A stretch of DNA of 64,000 bases from Bdellovibrio reynosensis. GTDB taxonomy: Bacteria; Bdellovibrionota; Bdellovibrionia; Bdellovibrionales; Bdellovibrionaceae. The translations under genes were made by a program, and so were the position numbers. The notes below the pieces were generated by a model. The model did not search any database, was not told where the DNA came from, and worked only from the letters and a program-made list of their open reading frames with translations. The stretch covers positions 1,550,001 to 1,614,000 of the forward strand of contig NZ_CP093442.1 in NCBI RefSeq assembly GCF_022814725.1, written 5' to 3'. Below are positions 18,018-27,100 of the stretch, piece by piece; within the stretch, counting starts at the first letter, position 1; every line of letters begins with the position of its first letter.

Positions 18018-19268
18018 ATGAGCAGCAAAATTCAAAGAGTTCGTGGCACCAGAGACCTTCTTCCCGAGGACAGTCTTGTTTTCCGTTTTGTCGAAGATTC
18101 AGCCTATGATGCCGCTTTGTTGTACGGTTTCGGCGAAATTGAAACTCCGATTTTTGAATTTTCTGAAGTATTTCACCGCACTCTTGGCGAAACCAGCGAT
18201 GTTGTCAGTAAAGAGACTTATGATTTTACAGATCGCAGCGGAGAGAAACTCACTTTGAGACCCGAAGGAACAGCGGGTGTCGCGCGCGCATTTATCTCTG
18301 AAGGCTTAAGTCAAAATCTGCCATTAAAATATTATTACTCTGGACCTATGTTTCGATATGAGCGACCACAAAAAGGACGATATCGTCAATTTTACCAATT
18401 GGGCGCAGAGTGTTTAGGTTATGACAGCCCCCTAGCTGACGTAGAATGCATTTCTTTAGCGTGGGATCTTTTAAAGAAAATCGGCATTTCTGCTGACTGC
18501 ACTTTAGAAATTAACACCCTTGGAGACGCTGAAAGCAGAGCTGCTTACAGAAATGCTTTAGTGCAGTACTTTACCGCACACCAGGATCAGCTTTCTGCTG
18601 ATAGCAAAACTAGATTAGAAAAAAATCCGCTAAGAATTTTAGATTCTAAAGATGAGGGCGATAAAAAGCTCAATGCCAACGCTCCGTCTTTACAAGATCA
18701 CTTGAATGAAAATTCCAAAAACTTTTTCGCCAAAGTTTTAGCAGGCATCGAAAAACTAGGAATCCCGTACAAAGTGAATGATCACTTGGTGCGTGGCCTA
18801 GATTACTACTGCCACACTGTTTTTGAATTCACGACAGCAAAACTAGGCGCGCAAGGCACAGTGCTAGCTGGCGGCCGTTACGACGGTTTGATCGAAATGA
18901 TGGGCGGACCAAAAACTCCAGGTGTTGGCTGGGCTGCGGGCATTGACCGCTTAGCTGACTTAACACCAAAAGAGTTAGCAATTAAAAATGAAGTGTTAGT
19001 TGCCATCATAGGCGCTGACGACGACGGCGAAGAAGAAAGCGTTAAGGTCGCCCACGAAATCCGTTCACGCGGAATCAAAGCCGAAAACTTCTTAAGCGGC
19101 AAAATGGGCAAAAAAATGCAAAAAGCCAACAAGATGAACGCAAACTACGCGCTAATCTTAGGCGGCAACGAAGTAAAAAACAAAACTGTCACAATTAAAA
19201 ACTTCGCAACCGGCGACCAATCCGAAATCACCCGCGAAGCATTGAAGTCTTTTGAATTTAAAAATTAA
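18018..19268 (+). CDS. hisS: histidyl-tRNA synthetase
   Basis: Charges tRNA-His. A class II synthetase of 416 residues, normal length. Motif 1 lies at the N-terminus, and motif 2 is in [19 protein letters not shown]. The histidine-specific LVRGLDYY segment is near residue 259, and motif 3 is in GWAAGIDRL. The C-terminal anticodon-binding domain runs from about residue 325. A GAGG sequence precedes the ATG at a suitable distance. It is monocistronic: upstream is the divergent zrg-like operon and downstream a terminator. Confidence 0.97.
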   Translation: MSSKIQRVRGTRDLLPEDSLVFRFVEDSAYDAALLYGFGEIETPIFEFSEVFHRTLGETSDVVSKETYDFTDRSGEKLTLRPEGTAGVARAFISEGLSQNLPLKYYYSGPMFRYERPQKGRYRQFYQLGAECLGYDSPLADVECISLAWDLLKKIGISADCTLEINTLGDAESRAAYRNALVQYFTAHQDQLSADSKTRLEKNPLRILDSKDEGDKKLNANAPSLQDHLNENSKNFFAKVLAGIEKLGIPYKVNDHLVRGLDYYCHTVFEFTTAKLGAQGTVLAGGRYDGLIEMMGGPKTPGVGWAAGIDRLADLTPKELAIKNEVLVAIIGADDDGEEESVKVAHEIRSRGIKAENFLSGKMGKKMQKANKMNANYALILGGNEVKNKTVTIKNFATGDQSEITREALKSFEFKN

Positions 19269-19285
19269 ATATCAACATATCTAAA

Positions 19286-19319
19286 ATAAAAAAACGCAGG
19301 CGAAGCTCTGCGTTTTTTT
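19286..19319. terminator. bidirectional intrinsic terminator after hisS
   Basis: CGCAG (19295-19299) pairs with CTGCG (19308-19312). The stem is bracketed by an A-run and a T-run. It can also serve lgt, whose transcript would reach it after the structured repeat copy A. Confidence 0.75.
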
Positions 19320-19339
19320 ATTCCCCCTACCGAGAACAA

Positions 19340-19466
19340 GGGTCGGTCAAAAGTAGTCAGATGCAAGGCGGAGGTAGTTTGCCGCAACGGAGGCGTACCC
19401 GTAGGGTACGTTGGAGTGAAGGCAGGCTGCCGACAACGCAGTCAGCTGGCTGCTTTTCACCGACCC
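19340..19466. repeat. structured intergenic repeat, copy A
   Basis: A 127-nt element. The outer helix starts GGGTCGGT and ends ACCGACCC; it continues after a C.C mismatch through AAAAG/CTTTT. The middle helix pairs GGTAGTTTGCC with GGCAGGCTGCC using G.U pairs. The tip is CGTACCC-GTA-GGGTACG. Conserved unpaired blocks are ATGCAAGGCGGA, AACGGAGG, TTGGAGTGAA and ACAACGCAGTCAG. It ends 3 nt from the stop codon of lgt. Shared sequence continues leftward (TACCGAGAACAAG), also seen before copy C. Confidence 0.88.
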
Positions 19467-19469
19467 GGA

Positions 19470-20528
19470 TTACTTGCGATTCAGCTTGATTGAATGACCA
19501 CGCCCCCATCCAGGAATAGTCAAAGACGAAGCTCTTGTCCAAACAACCATCAAGATAATGCCGATAACAAACATCGCTGCACTTAACCACTGACCACGTG
19601 TTAAGCCCAACCATTGGAAACCGATATGGGCATCGGGCATTCTGAACTCTTCATTAATCACACGCACTGTTGCGTATAAAATCACGAAGCAAGCCGCGAT
19701 AAATCCTGGCTTACGCGGTCTTCTCCAAAGGAAGAAAAGCACGATAAAGCAGAATAAACCTTCCAGCAAACCAGCAATCAATTGCGACGGATAACGGGCA
19801 ATCAACAATGGCGCGATGGCTTCTTTGGCTGCTGTATTTCCTTCTTGAATGCTTTCAACAATCTTATTTAAAACGCCGTAAACTTGATCCCGGGCTGCAG
19901 GATCAAAACGGAATTTATCCGTAAGTTCTAACCACTGTTCACGGGTGAATCCTACTTTTTCTACAACAGGAGCAAGTTCCGCTAATTTTTCCGCCCCCTG
20001 GCTTGGCCAAGAAAAAATATCTTGCGGAAACTTCACAGGGAACGGGAAATCTGCTGGAGCAGGACGACCCACAAGTTCACCGTTGATGAAGTTCGCGATA
20101 CGACCAAAGAAAACTCCCAAAGGTCCCACGGAAGCGACTAGGTCTAAAAGGTAAAGTGAATTTACAGAGTATTTACGGGCAAACAACAAGCAGGCAACAA
20201 CGATACCGATGATTCCACCGTGGCTCGCCATCCCGCCTTCGTTCACTGCTAACAAGCCCCAGAAAGGAAATTCTGATTTAAATTTTAAGAAAAGATCTGG
20301 TCCGTAGAAAAGCACATAACCTAAGCGGCCACCTACCAAAGTTCCGATCGCGCAGTAAGTGATAAAATCACCAACCATGTTCGGAGAAAGACCGGCTCTT
20401 TGTCGGCGCGCAAGCCATTTGATGATCAGATAAGCACAGATAAATCCCACCATGTAGGACAAACCATACCAACGAATACCAAAATTGCCGGAGATTCTTA
20501 GCGCAAACGGATCAAAATCATGAACCAC
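19470..20528 (-). CDS. lgt: prolipoprotein diacylglyceryl transferase
   Basis: Transfers diacylglycerol to the lipobox Cys of prolipoproteins at the inner membrane. The sequence has the usual multi-helix layout, with IRWYGLSYMVGF near the N-terminus, the essential His in ASHGGIIG, and the Lgt signature GRIANFINGELVGR. At 352 residues it is longer than many Lgt proteins because of an inserted hydrophilic stretch of about 60 residues (roughly 165-225). The GTG start at 20528 has GAAGGA upstream. The window encodes several lipoprotein substrates (mltD-like, M16, NHL, metalloprotease-like). Confidence 0.95.
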   Translation of the reverse strand: MVHDFDPFALRISGNFGIRWYGLSYMVGFICAYLIIKWLARRQRAGLSPNMVGDFITYCAIGTLVGGRLGYVLFYGPDLFLKFKSEFPFWGLLAVNEGGMASHGGIIGIVVACLLFARKYSVNSLYLLDLVASVGPLGVFFGRIANFINGELVGRPAPADFPFPVKFPQDIFSWPSQGAEKLAELAPVVEKVGFTREQWLELTDKFRFDPAARDQVYGVLNKIVESIQEGNTAAKEAIAPLLIARYPSQLIAGLLEGLFCFIVLFFLWRRPRKPGFIAACFVILYATVRVINEEFRMPDAHIGFQWLGLTRGQWLSAAMFVIGIILMVVWTRASSLTIPGWGRGHSIKLNRK

Positions 20529-20610
20529 AACGTATCCTTCTTTGAGACGTTAACTTGTATCAACGTGGGAATTCTTAGACCTTGCACAATAAAAGCGAGA
20601 AAATGGATAC

Positions 20611-21369
20611 ATGTCTAGGTTTTCATCTTTAGTTCTACTCTGCATTATGGTGTTTTCATCTCTGTCCTACGCGCAAAAAACTCGCCGCTGGGGCATCGAC
20701 TTGGATCTTACAAAACGCGCTGCTGACCGCGAAAAGGGCCGCTGGTCCCTCGGGGAATGGTTAGAAATGAAAGAGCGCAACCGCATGATGGACATGTGGC
20801 TGTCGATGAACTCGCCCTCCCCTTTTGAATTTTCAATTAGTGGGGCGTTAAAGAACTACAAATCCGAAGTCGAAGGCGGCGCCACGAGCGAATCCTATTC
20901 GACATTCTTTAGTGAGTTTTCTGCCTATGCCCAGTTCGTCGGGATCACGGCAGAATACGAAAATAACGGTGACGAGGGCTATAACGACGTCAACGGAATG
21001 CTAAATATCCGTTTACTTGGAGATTCAATCCAAAATACCGCCTTTACCATCCACTACGGCCAAAGAGCCCACGATAACGACACCAGCGGCCGCAGAACCC
21101 AACAATTCGGCCAAGTAAGCCTGCAAGTATATCTGACTAAATATTTCGGAATAGACGGCAAATACCGCCATTACCTACCAATAGACACTGAAAGCTTAGG
21201 AAACATAGAAGGAAGCCAAAGCGAAGCCGGAGTCTTCATCGACTTCAACGCCTTCAGAATTTTCGGAACGTGGTACAAAGAACAAGAAAAGACAAAACTA
21301 CCCGCAGCAACTGATACAACCACCACAGATAGAACCGGAATCAAAAGCGGCCTAAAAATTTTCTTCTAA
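20611..21369 (+). CDS. putative outer-membrane beta-barrel protein
   Basis: A 252-residue exported protein of no family I recognise. A signal peptide ends near SYAQ. A charged segment follows, then alternating strands (FEFSISGALKNYKSE, FSAYAQFVGITAEY, LQVYLTKYFGIDGKY) with a terminal LKIFF, which fits an outer-membrane barrel. It is divergent from lgt. Downstream lies a 324-nt non-coding region with a terminator and repeat copy B. Confidence 0.75.
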   Translation: MSRFSSLVLLCIMVFSSLSYAQKTRRWGIDLDLTKRAADREKGRWSLGEWLEMKERNRMMDMWLSMNSPSPFEFSISGALKNYKSEVEGGATSESYSTFFSEFSAYAQFVGITAEYENNGDEGYNDVNGMLNIRLLGDSIQNTAFTIHYGQRAHDNDTSGRRTQQFGQVSLQVYLTKYFGIDGKYRHYLPIDTESLGNIEGSQSEAGVFIDFNAFRIFGTWYKEQEKTKLPAATDTTTTDRTGIKSGLKIFF

Positions 21370-21505
21370 CACCACCGCATCGGTAACGCGCCGTAGACCC
21401 AAAAAAGCAAAAAATGCCAGGAAGGCATTTTTTCGCGTCAGCCCGAAGGGCAAGGGCACGAGCCCGCCGCAAGCAGGCACTTCCGAGGCGGCAAAGCCGA
21501 CGAGC

Positions 21506-21543
21506 AAAAAAAAAAGGATCGACTCAATGTCGATCCTTTTTTT
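21506..21543. terminator. bidirectional intrinsic terminator
   Basis: In the gene-free stretch 21370-21693, GGATCGAC (21516-21523) pairs with GTCGATCC (21529-21536). The stem is flanked by ten A and seven T. The preceding 21414-21500 is richer in G+C and holds short GC-rich hairpins, but I see no gene there. Confidence 0.88.
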
Positions 21544-21564
21544 ATCCCCGAGCCTGGCAAAACA

Positions 21565-21689
21565 GGAGCTGTCAAAAAGGTCCCGATGCAAGGCGGAGGT
21601 TTTTTTCCGAAACGGAGGCGTGGCAGCGCCACGTCGGAGAGAAGAAAAAAGGCCGACAACGCAGTCAGCGGGGCCTTTTTCACAGCTCC
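21565..21689. repeat. structured intergenic repeat, copy B
   Basis: A 125-nt member of the copy A family. The outer helix starts GGAGCTGT and ends ACAGCTCC, with the same C.C mismatch at position 9. It is then extended by AAAAAGGTCCCG against CGGGGCCTTTTT. The middle helix is a T-run against an A-run. The tip is CGTGGC-AGC-GCCACG. The unpaired blocks ATGCAAGGCGGA, AACGGAGG, TCGGAGAGAA and ACAACGCAGTCAG are kept. It ends 4 nt from the stop of the 21694 gene. Confidence 0.88.
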
Positions 21690-21693
21690 CAGC

Positions 21694-22437
21694 TTATTGA
21701 AGTTGTTTTAGTGAGTTGTCGCCACTTACGAAGTAGGACTCTGTAGATTGCTCATGAGCAACTGCAGAAGTTACTTTCCATTCCATGTTCATAACCATAC
21801 CAGCTACAGGATCTTTTTTAGAACCTGTGTTGAATACAGATGGAATTTCAGCTTTAGCATCAAACGTGAAGCCCCAAGCTACAGATACGTTCGCTGGAAG
21901 GAAAGTTGCGTTTGTGATGTATTTACCAACACCGTCAGCTGAACCGCCTGCAGTGTAAATAACACGGTAAGAGTAATCTACAACAGACATACCGAAACCG
22001 TTTTCGTATACCACGTTGTAAACTTTAGAATTTGGAACGTTCCAACCAGAAAGATCAGACCAGCAAGTCAAACCTTTTGGAAGTGCGTTTGCAGAATCTA
22101 ATTTCAAGTTAACAACCGGGCGACCCGCTTGGATCACAGCGAAGATTTTTTTACCGATATTGATGATTTGATCTACGATCAATTCAACAACGTTCAACGG
22201 ATTTGCAGCATCAAGAACAGAAGTTTCAGAAGATGTTCTAGCTACGAAATCAGCTCCTGTGTTGCAATCTTCGTTAAGACCATTAACAGAGTTTGTCGTC
22301 GCTTTGAATTGTTGAGCGTATTGCTCAGTAACGTCAGTCACAGTTACTTTTTTAATTTCGAAATATGCCTTATCAACCGCGAAAGCTGAAGATGCCATTC
22401 CTAGTGTCAATGCCATTGCCATTAGAGAACGAATCAT
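21694..22437 (-). CDS. secreted protein of unknown function
   Basis: A 247-residue protein with a clear signal peptide (MIRSLMAMALTLGMASSAFA). GGGGG lies 6 nt before the ATG. The mature part is beta-rich with two cysteines (DCNTG and LTCWSDL) that could form a disulphide, and it ends SGDNSLKQLQ. I recognise no family. The transcript would run straight into repeat copy B, which starts 4 nt after the stop. Confidence 0.75.
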   Translation of the reverse strand: MIRSLMAMALTLGMASSAFAVDKAYFEIKKVTVTDVTEQYAQQFKATTNSVNGLNEDCNTGADFVARTSSETSVLDAANPLNVVELIVDQIINIGKKIFAVIQAGRPVVNLKLDSANALPKGLTCWSDLSGWNVPNSKVYNVVYENGFGMSVVDYSYRVIYTAGGSADGVGKYITNATFLPANVSVAWGFTFDAKAEIPSVFNTGSKKDPVAGMVMNMEWKVTSAVAHEQSTESYFVSGDNSLKQLQ

Positions 22438-22536
22438 TATGGACCCCCTTATTTGTTGCGGAGTTTTCTATCAGCCGGAATTTCGTGTTTCAAATAAAAA
22501 AGCGAGGTTGCTAATATCTTTAGCGATTAACGCAGA

Positions 22537-23085
22537 CTACCAAGATTTAGAAACAGTAATCATTGGGAAAATCCACGTTTTTGAGTTCGAAGTTGTGGAT
22601 TCTGTGCTTGAAACGACCTTTTTTGTATATGTGGCCATGTAATAATTGAAAGAGGCCCCAACGCGAAGATCATCTTTGATTTCAGGAGCCACACCAAACT
22701 GAAGCCATAGACTTGTGCCTGACCAAGTTTCGTTCGTAGTCCCATCACTGTAGGTGGCAGAGCTTTTTAAATTATATACTCCCGCCAAATTGAAAACATT
22801 GTTTTTGCCGAACGTCCATTTCAAGTAAGGACCGGTATCCAATGTCGTAAATGTATCAGTTGAAGTTCCCGTCGCAGTTGTCGAGATGCCAGAGAAATTC
22901 CAACCGCCCCACACGTTTTTGTTATAGGTGAAAAGCACACCTAAATTCCAAAAATATCCCGAAGACGCCGTTGATGTCGGAGTTTTCAAACTGTCAGACA
23001 AATAGGTAGCACCCACCTCAAGCAACATTCCTGCTTGGGCTTTCACGCTAAACAAAATAAGAACTAAAGCGACTACCTTCTTCAC
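22537..23085 (-). CDS. small outer-membrane beta-barrel protein
   Basis: A 182-residue protein with a signal peptide ending at KAQA. The rest consists of alternating amphipathic strands rich in Gly, Ser, Thr and aromatic residues (for example GYFWNLGVLFTYNKN, TSLWLQFGVAPEI) and ends in a Trp, as in OmpW/OmpX-size barrels. Family and ligand are unknown. It lies between a secreted protein gene and an RNA methyltransferase gene on the same strand. Confidence 0.75.
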   Translation of the reverse strand: MKKVVALVLILFSVKAQAGMLLEVGATYLSDSLKTPTSTASSGYFWNLGVLFTYNKNVWGGWNFSGISTTATGTSTDTFTTLDTGPYLKWTFGKNNVFNLAGVYNLKSSATYSDGTTNETWSGTSLWLQFGVAPEIKDDLRVGASFNYYMATYTKKVVSSTESTTSNSKTWIFPMITVSKSW

Positions 23086-23141
23086 ACTTTTCCTATCGGA
23101 AGAAGGTCACAAAGATTGCAGGTCTTGCTCTGGGATTTAGA

Positions 23142-24329
23142 CTAACGTCGTTCTAAAAGGGCTGCGTAAAAACCGTCAAAGCCTTCTTTATCTGGACGAA
23201 GGTGAACCTGTTTTAACAAAGTCCAGTTGGCTCCGTGTTCAGCTAGGAATCTTTCAACCTGTTTTTCATTCTCGCTTGGAAGCAAGCTGCAAGTTGCATA
23301 AACCAAGCGCCCGCCCTTTTTAGTCATCGTGCAATAGCTAGTCAGAATTTCGTACTGCAACTGATGCAGACGAGAAATTTCATCGTTAGTCAGCTTCCAT
23401 TTTGTATCTGGATTACGACGAAGAACGCCCATTCCAGAACAAGGCACGTCTAACAACACGCGGTCCGCTGTTTCTTCTAAACGCTTAATCACTTTGGTAT
23501 TATCAATCACGCGGGTTTCGATCACATCGACACCGTCACGGGCTGCTCTGGTTTTTAATTCTTTTAATTTCCACTCGTGAATATCCAAAGAAATAATTTT
23601 TCCTTTGTTCTTCATAAGCGAAGCCATGTGCAAACTTTTACCACCAGCACCAGCGCACGCATCAATCACACGATGGCCTGGTTCAACACCCAATAGCGGC
23701 GCCACCACTTGTGAAGCCGCATCTTGAACTTCAAACCAACCTTTTTTGAAAGGCTCTGTGATAAATACGTTTTTACGAACCGTCAGTTTTAAAGCGTCAG
23801 GTAAATCTGCAGAAACTTTTGTTGCTTGGATTTCTTCTTTGGCCAAGGCCTTGATCAACTCATCAGGAGTCGTTTTTAAAGTATTCGTGCGCAAAAAAAC
23901 TTCCGCGGGCTTATTTAACGCACGAACGATCTCTTTAAAATCTTCGCCAAGTTCTTGAATGCCACGTTCGTACATCCAATCAGGAATGGATTGCGCGACC
24001 GCGAAAGAAGGAAGATCTTTGGCGCGGGCTTGAACTGATTTTTCAGACAACCCTTCTAACTCTTCCCAGTCAGGAAGTTCGTTACCTTGACGAAGCCAGT
24101 AAGCTCCCCAAATTTTCCAGAAGTCGTTGTCGTCAGCAAGGTGAGCAAGAAGCCTTTCCCAGCGCACAATTTCGTAAACAGTTTCAGCAAAGAATTTGCG
24201 GTCCCTAGCGCCCCAACGACGGTTGGCTTTCATGTGACGTTCAATCACCTTGTCGGAGTACTGCCCTTGTTCAAAAATTTCATCAAGAGCCTGAATAATC
24301 TGTTCTACGATATGTCTATGTATTTTCAA
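23142..24329 (-). CDS. RsmB/NSUN-family RNA cytosine-5 methyltransferase
   Basis: A SAM-dependent RNA m5C methyltransferase of 395 residues; 16S rRNA is the likely substrate. A short NusB-like helical region is N-terminal, then a PUA-like/RNA-binding linker. The Rossmann domain has motif I VIDACAGAGGKSLHMA. Motif IV is DVPCSGMG with a conserved Cys, and motif VI is YATCSLLPSEN with the catalytic Cys. The start overlaps the upstream barrel gene by 4 nt. The RsmB (Sun) subfamily is the best guess, but RsmF-type specificity cannot be excluded. Confidence 0.9.
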   Translation of the reverse strand: MKIHRHIVEQIIQALDEIFEQGQYSDKVIERHMKANRRWGARDRKFFAETVYEIVRWERLLAHLADDNDFWKIWGAYWLRQGNELPDWEELEGLSEKSVQARAKDLPSFAVAQSIPDWMYERGIQELGEDFKEIVRALNKPAEVFLRTNTLKTTPDELIKALAKEEIQATKVSADLPDALKLTVRKNVFITEPFKKGWFEVQDAASQVVAPLLGVEPGHRVIDACAGAGGKSLHMASLMKNKGKIISLDIHEWKLKELKTRAARDGVDVIETRVIDNTKVIKRLEETADRVLLDVPCSGMGVLRRNPDTKWKLTNDEISRLHQLQYEILTSYCTMTKKGGRLVYATCSLLPSENEKQVERFLAEHGANWTLLKQVHLRPDKEGFDGFYAALLERR

Positions 24330-24949
24330 AATGTAAATACCAAGCCAAAGGCTAAGAAGGTTCCGTTAAGCTGCCCCGAAGAAAGCAGCAAAAGGTGGTT
24401 TTTTAAACCAGCTTCAATGAAGAAGCCAGTGTTTTCAAAGATATTGAAAAAGCGTGCACCCGCAATCAACTGATAGTCCAACGACAAAGAAGATTTGCCA
24501 GAGACTTGTTTAAAAAACACACCCGGCCCAATGCCTGCGCCGAAATAAAGAGGAAAACGTGAGGAAGCATCTGGGAAAGTAATCATCGGTACAAATGAAA
24601 TCTTACTGCTGTTTTCATCACCCACTTCAAATTCCGCATAATCAATACGCAGATTTAAATCCATCGAGTTGTACCATTCACCGATGCGGTACGTGACGCC
24701 GAAATTATTTCCTCCGACATCATCTTCCTGCCCGTTTTTACCCCACTCATAAGATTGCGAAGACATGTATTTTCCAAAGTGCAAAGCTAGGTAATGATCC
24801 GCAGACGCACCACCAAATGGGGATTGCGCCACATCACGTTTTTGAAAATAGCGAGCAGCTGCATCACGTCCTACGGTTTGGGCAGAAACAACGGAGCTAA
24901 TAAAGAAGGGCAAAACAACAGCTAGAAAAGTCTTCACAACGCACCTCAA
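24326..24949 (-). CDS. outer-membrane beta-barrel protein
   Basis: A 207-residue exported protein with a signal peptide ending near VSAQ. The mature part has alternating strands (YLALHFGKYMSSQSYEW, FGVTYRIGEWYNSMDLNLRI, PLYFGAGIGPGVFF) and ends FGLVFTF, the typical C-terminal outer-membrane sorting signal. It overlaps the methyltransferase start by 4 nt. Function is unknown. Confidence 0.78.
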   Translation of the reverse strand: MRCVVKTFLAVVLPFFISSVVSAQTVGRDAAARYFQKRDVAQSPFGGASADHYLALHFGKYMSSQSYEWGKNGQEDDVGGNNFGVTYRIGEWYNSMDLNLRIDYAEFEVGDENSSKISFVPMITFPDASSRFPLYFGAGIGPGVFFKQVSGKSSLSLDYQLIAGARFFNIFENTGFFIEAGLKNHLLLLSSGQLNGTFLAFGLVFTF

Positions 24950-25085
24950 TTCTTCCTTCTATTCTTCCAGCTTTTAGTTAAGGAAGTAAGCCTATGACGC
25001 ATATTGCTATTTACCTTGACATAAGTTGACTGCGAATCGACTGCTCCCTAATCTCCGGACAGCTTTTAAGACGGGACCAAAGACT

Positions 25086-25670
25086 ATGAAATGCCCCTTT
25101 TGTGGACATGCAGATGATCGAGTTCTAGATACTCGAGTGCAGAAAGATGGTAGCATCCGCCGCCGCCGTGAATGCCTTGAGTGTAAAGCCCGTTTTTCGA
25201 CAGTGGAAACCATCATGTTGGCCTTCCCTTTCATCATCAAGAAAGACGGCCGTCGCGAACCCTTCAGCAAAGAAAAAATCCTTAAAGGACTTCAAGCGGC
25301 CTGCCAAAAAAGACCGGTCAGCTTGGGACAAATTGATGCCGTAGTGGAAAGAATTTCAGCTTGGGTCATTAATCGTGGCGAAAGCGAAATTTCATCTCGT
25401 CTTATTGGCAAAAAAGTCATGGCAGAACTAAAACAGCTAGATGATGTAGCCTACATCCGTTTTGCCAGTGTATACCGTACCTTTAAAGATGTTCAGGAGT
25501 TCGTTGAAACTCTTGAAGACGCTGAACTGCTTGATTTTGTGGATGCAAGTAATCCACAATTAAGCCTTACAGCGATGACCTTTGTTGAAAGCGAGAAAAA
25601 GCCTAACCATGAAACTGACAGCAAGACGACAAGCCCGCGAGCTCGCACTCCAAATCTTATTTCAAACTGA
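25086..25670 (+). CDS. nrdR: transcriptional repressor NrdR
   Basis: Represses ribonucleotide reductase genes in response to ATP/dATP. The ATG at 25086 gives the family N-terminus MKCPFCGHADDRVLDTR. A zinc ribbon follows (CPFC and ECLECKARF), with RRRRECLEC as the DNA-binding turn. The ATP-cone domain starts at about residue 47 (IKKDGRREPFSKEKIL). At 194 residues it is about 35 longer than usual. The extra tail is encoded in DNA shared with nusB, which starts 62 nt before nrdR ends, so the tail may be an overlap by-product. Confidence 0.94.
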   Translation: MKCPFCGHADDRVLDTRVQKDGSIRRRRECLECKARFSTVETIMLAFPFIIKKDGRREPFSKEKILKGLQAACQKRPVSLGQIDAVVERISAWVINRGESEISSRLIGKKVMAELKQLDDVAYIRFASVYRTFKDVQEFVETLEDAELLDFVDASNPQLSLTAMTFVESEKKPNHETDSKTTSPRARTPNLISN

Positions 25671-26016
25671 GTTCGCCCCGCAAATCAGCTTTAAAACTTT
25701 CCTAGAAGTCTTTGAACAAAGTCTGGATGCTGAAGTAACCAGCTATGCAGAAACCTTGGTTCAAGGCGTGCAAAGCAATAAAGAAAAAGTCGACGCTAAA
25801 ATCCAAGCTTCAAGTGCCCACTGGAAAGTGGAGCGCATGGCGACCATCGATCGCAATATTTTGCGTATCGCAGTTTATGAAATGAAATTCGCTTCTGAAC
25901 CTATCAAAGAAAACATCGCTATCAACGAAGCTGTTGAGATCGCGAAAAAATACGGCACTACTGATTCAGCAAGTTTTGTTAACGGACTTTTGGATCAGGT
26001 GGGTAAGGCTTACTAA
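25609..26016 (+). CDS. nusB: transcription antitermination factor NusB
   Basis: Part of the rRNA antitermination complex with NusE. The helical protein starts MKLTARRQARELALQILFQ, the typical family N-terminus, and has the C-terminal IAINEAVEIAKKYG and SFVNGLLDQV motifs. I start at the ATG at 25609, giving 135 residues. It overlaps nrdR by 62 nt in another frame, and its TAA shares an A with the next ATG. Confidence 0.94.
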   Translation: MKLTARRQARELALQILFQTEFAPQISFKTFLEVFEQSLDAEVTSYAETLVQGVQSNKEKVDAKIQASSAHWKVERMATIDRNILRIAVYEMKFASEPIKENIAINEAVEIAKKYGTTDSASFVNGLLDQVGKAY

Positions 26017-26468
26017 TGGCCATTAGCGTACTATCCCAAGCCAGCGCATTAAATCCCGGTTCTGACCTGTGGATCGTGCCTGACTTGGAAAAGTCGCAGT
26101 GGACCGCCCGCCTTGACTGGTACCTGAATTTTCAAATCTGCAAATCTGCGCGGCATAAATCGGCTGTGATCCCTGAATTTTTAAATAAGGTTATTACCGA
26201 AACCGAAATTGAAACTTCAGCGGTAGGCGCAAAGACTTCAGCACCGTTGATGATTTCAAGTGAACAACTGCTACCGAATAAGTGGGTTGTTATTTTGCCT
26301 TGGCAAGGTGATATGAACACTTGGACCAATCAGGCATTAGAAATTTGGCAAAAATTAAAATCACCAAGCCTGCGTATTTTCCTGCCACCTGGACAAAGTA
26401 CCGGGAACATTCCAAAAGTTTTCGAAGGCCAACAGAGTCCCTCTGACCTAACCGTCGTGCTTGATTAA
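26016..26468 (+). CDS. unknown protein coupled to nusB
   Basis: A 150-residue cytoplasmic protein with no signal peptide and no family I recognise. It starts inside the stop of nusB (TAATG), so translation is coupled. Visible features are Trp-rich strands (SDLWIVPDLEKSQW, KWVVILPWQGDMNTW) and an FLPPGQSTGNIP stretch. It may be an enzyme-like alpha/beta protein; nothing more can be said. Confidence 0.8.
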   Translation: MAISVLSQASALNPGSDLWIVPDLEKSQWTARLDWYLNFQICKSARHKSAVIPEFLNKVITETEIETSAVGAKTSAPLMISSEQLLPNKWVVILPWQGDMNTWTNQALEIWQKLKSPSLRIFLPPGQSTGNIPKVFEGQQSPSDLTVVLD

Positions 26469-26542
26469 CTCCGCGTTCCTCGGGACAATAAATAAAGAAC
26501 TTTGCAGGAAGCAGAGTCTGTTACGTTGTCGGAGCGTTAATC

Positions 26543-27100
26543 ATGGAAAAGATATCTGAATCGTTCATTTCAAAAATCACAATGTTACAAAAGCGTTTTG
26601 AGTCGTTCTTAGAAAATGACTTTGATAACAAGGTCGAAGAAAAAGAGCGCGATCAAACCCCATTTGAATCTTCCCGTGATGTATCTTTGGTCCGTGGTAT
26701 TTCACAAGGCCTGCCTGAAGATCACATTGATCGCGCTATCATCGTTTTTTCAAGATTAGCGATGCTTTTTGATGGCGGAGTTTTATTAGAAAACAACGAC
26801 GGCTTATGGAAAGCCCAAGCCTACTTTCATAAAGGTGTCAGTCACCTAATTAAAACCAACACCAAACCTACTTTGAAACTTCCAGAAATGAATTTAATGG
26901 CTGTTTTAAAAACGGACTCTAAAGCGATGTTAGCCCGCCTTCAGCTGCTGCAATTGGATCCAAACCAGCGTGCTGAATGTTTACTAATCAAAGTAAGTCC
27001 TGATTTTGCATTTATCCTATTTTCTGAAATGGCCGACTTGTGGTTAAAAGAACATATCGAAAACGTGCGTCGCGCTTTAATAAATGGATTTGCTGACTAA
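26543..27100 (+). CDS. unknown protein upstream of a PPSR-type gene
   Basis: A 185-residue soluble protein. GGAG lies before the ATG, and its stop overlaps the next start by 1 nt. The N-terminus is acidic and helical (VEEKERDQTPFESS); the C-terminal part is mixed alpha/beta (AECLLIKVSPDFAFILFSE). A short segment, RLAMLFDGGVLLEN, resembles GAF-type folds only loosely. I do not recognise the family. Its coupling to the PPSR gene suggests a shared regulatory role, but this is inference. Confidence 0.78.
   Translation: MEKISESFISKITMLQKRFESFLENDFDNKVEEKERDQTPFESSRDVSLVRGISQGLPEDHIDRAIIVFSRLAMLFDGGVLLENNDGLWKAQAYFHKGVSHLIKTNTKPTLKLPEMNLMAVLKTDSKAMLARLQLLQLDPNQRAECLLIKVSPDFAFILFSEMADLWLKEHIENVRRALINGFAD

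Noticed and set aside
21414-21746. 110-codon plus-strand frame
   Set aside because: It covers a terminator and repeat copy B and is Arg-rich low-complexity.
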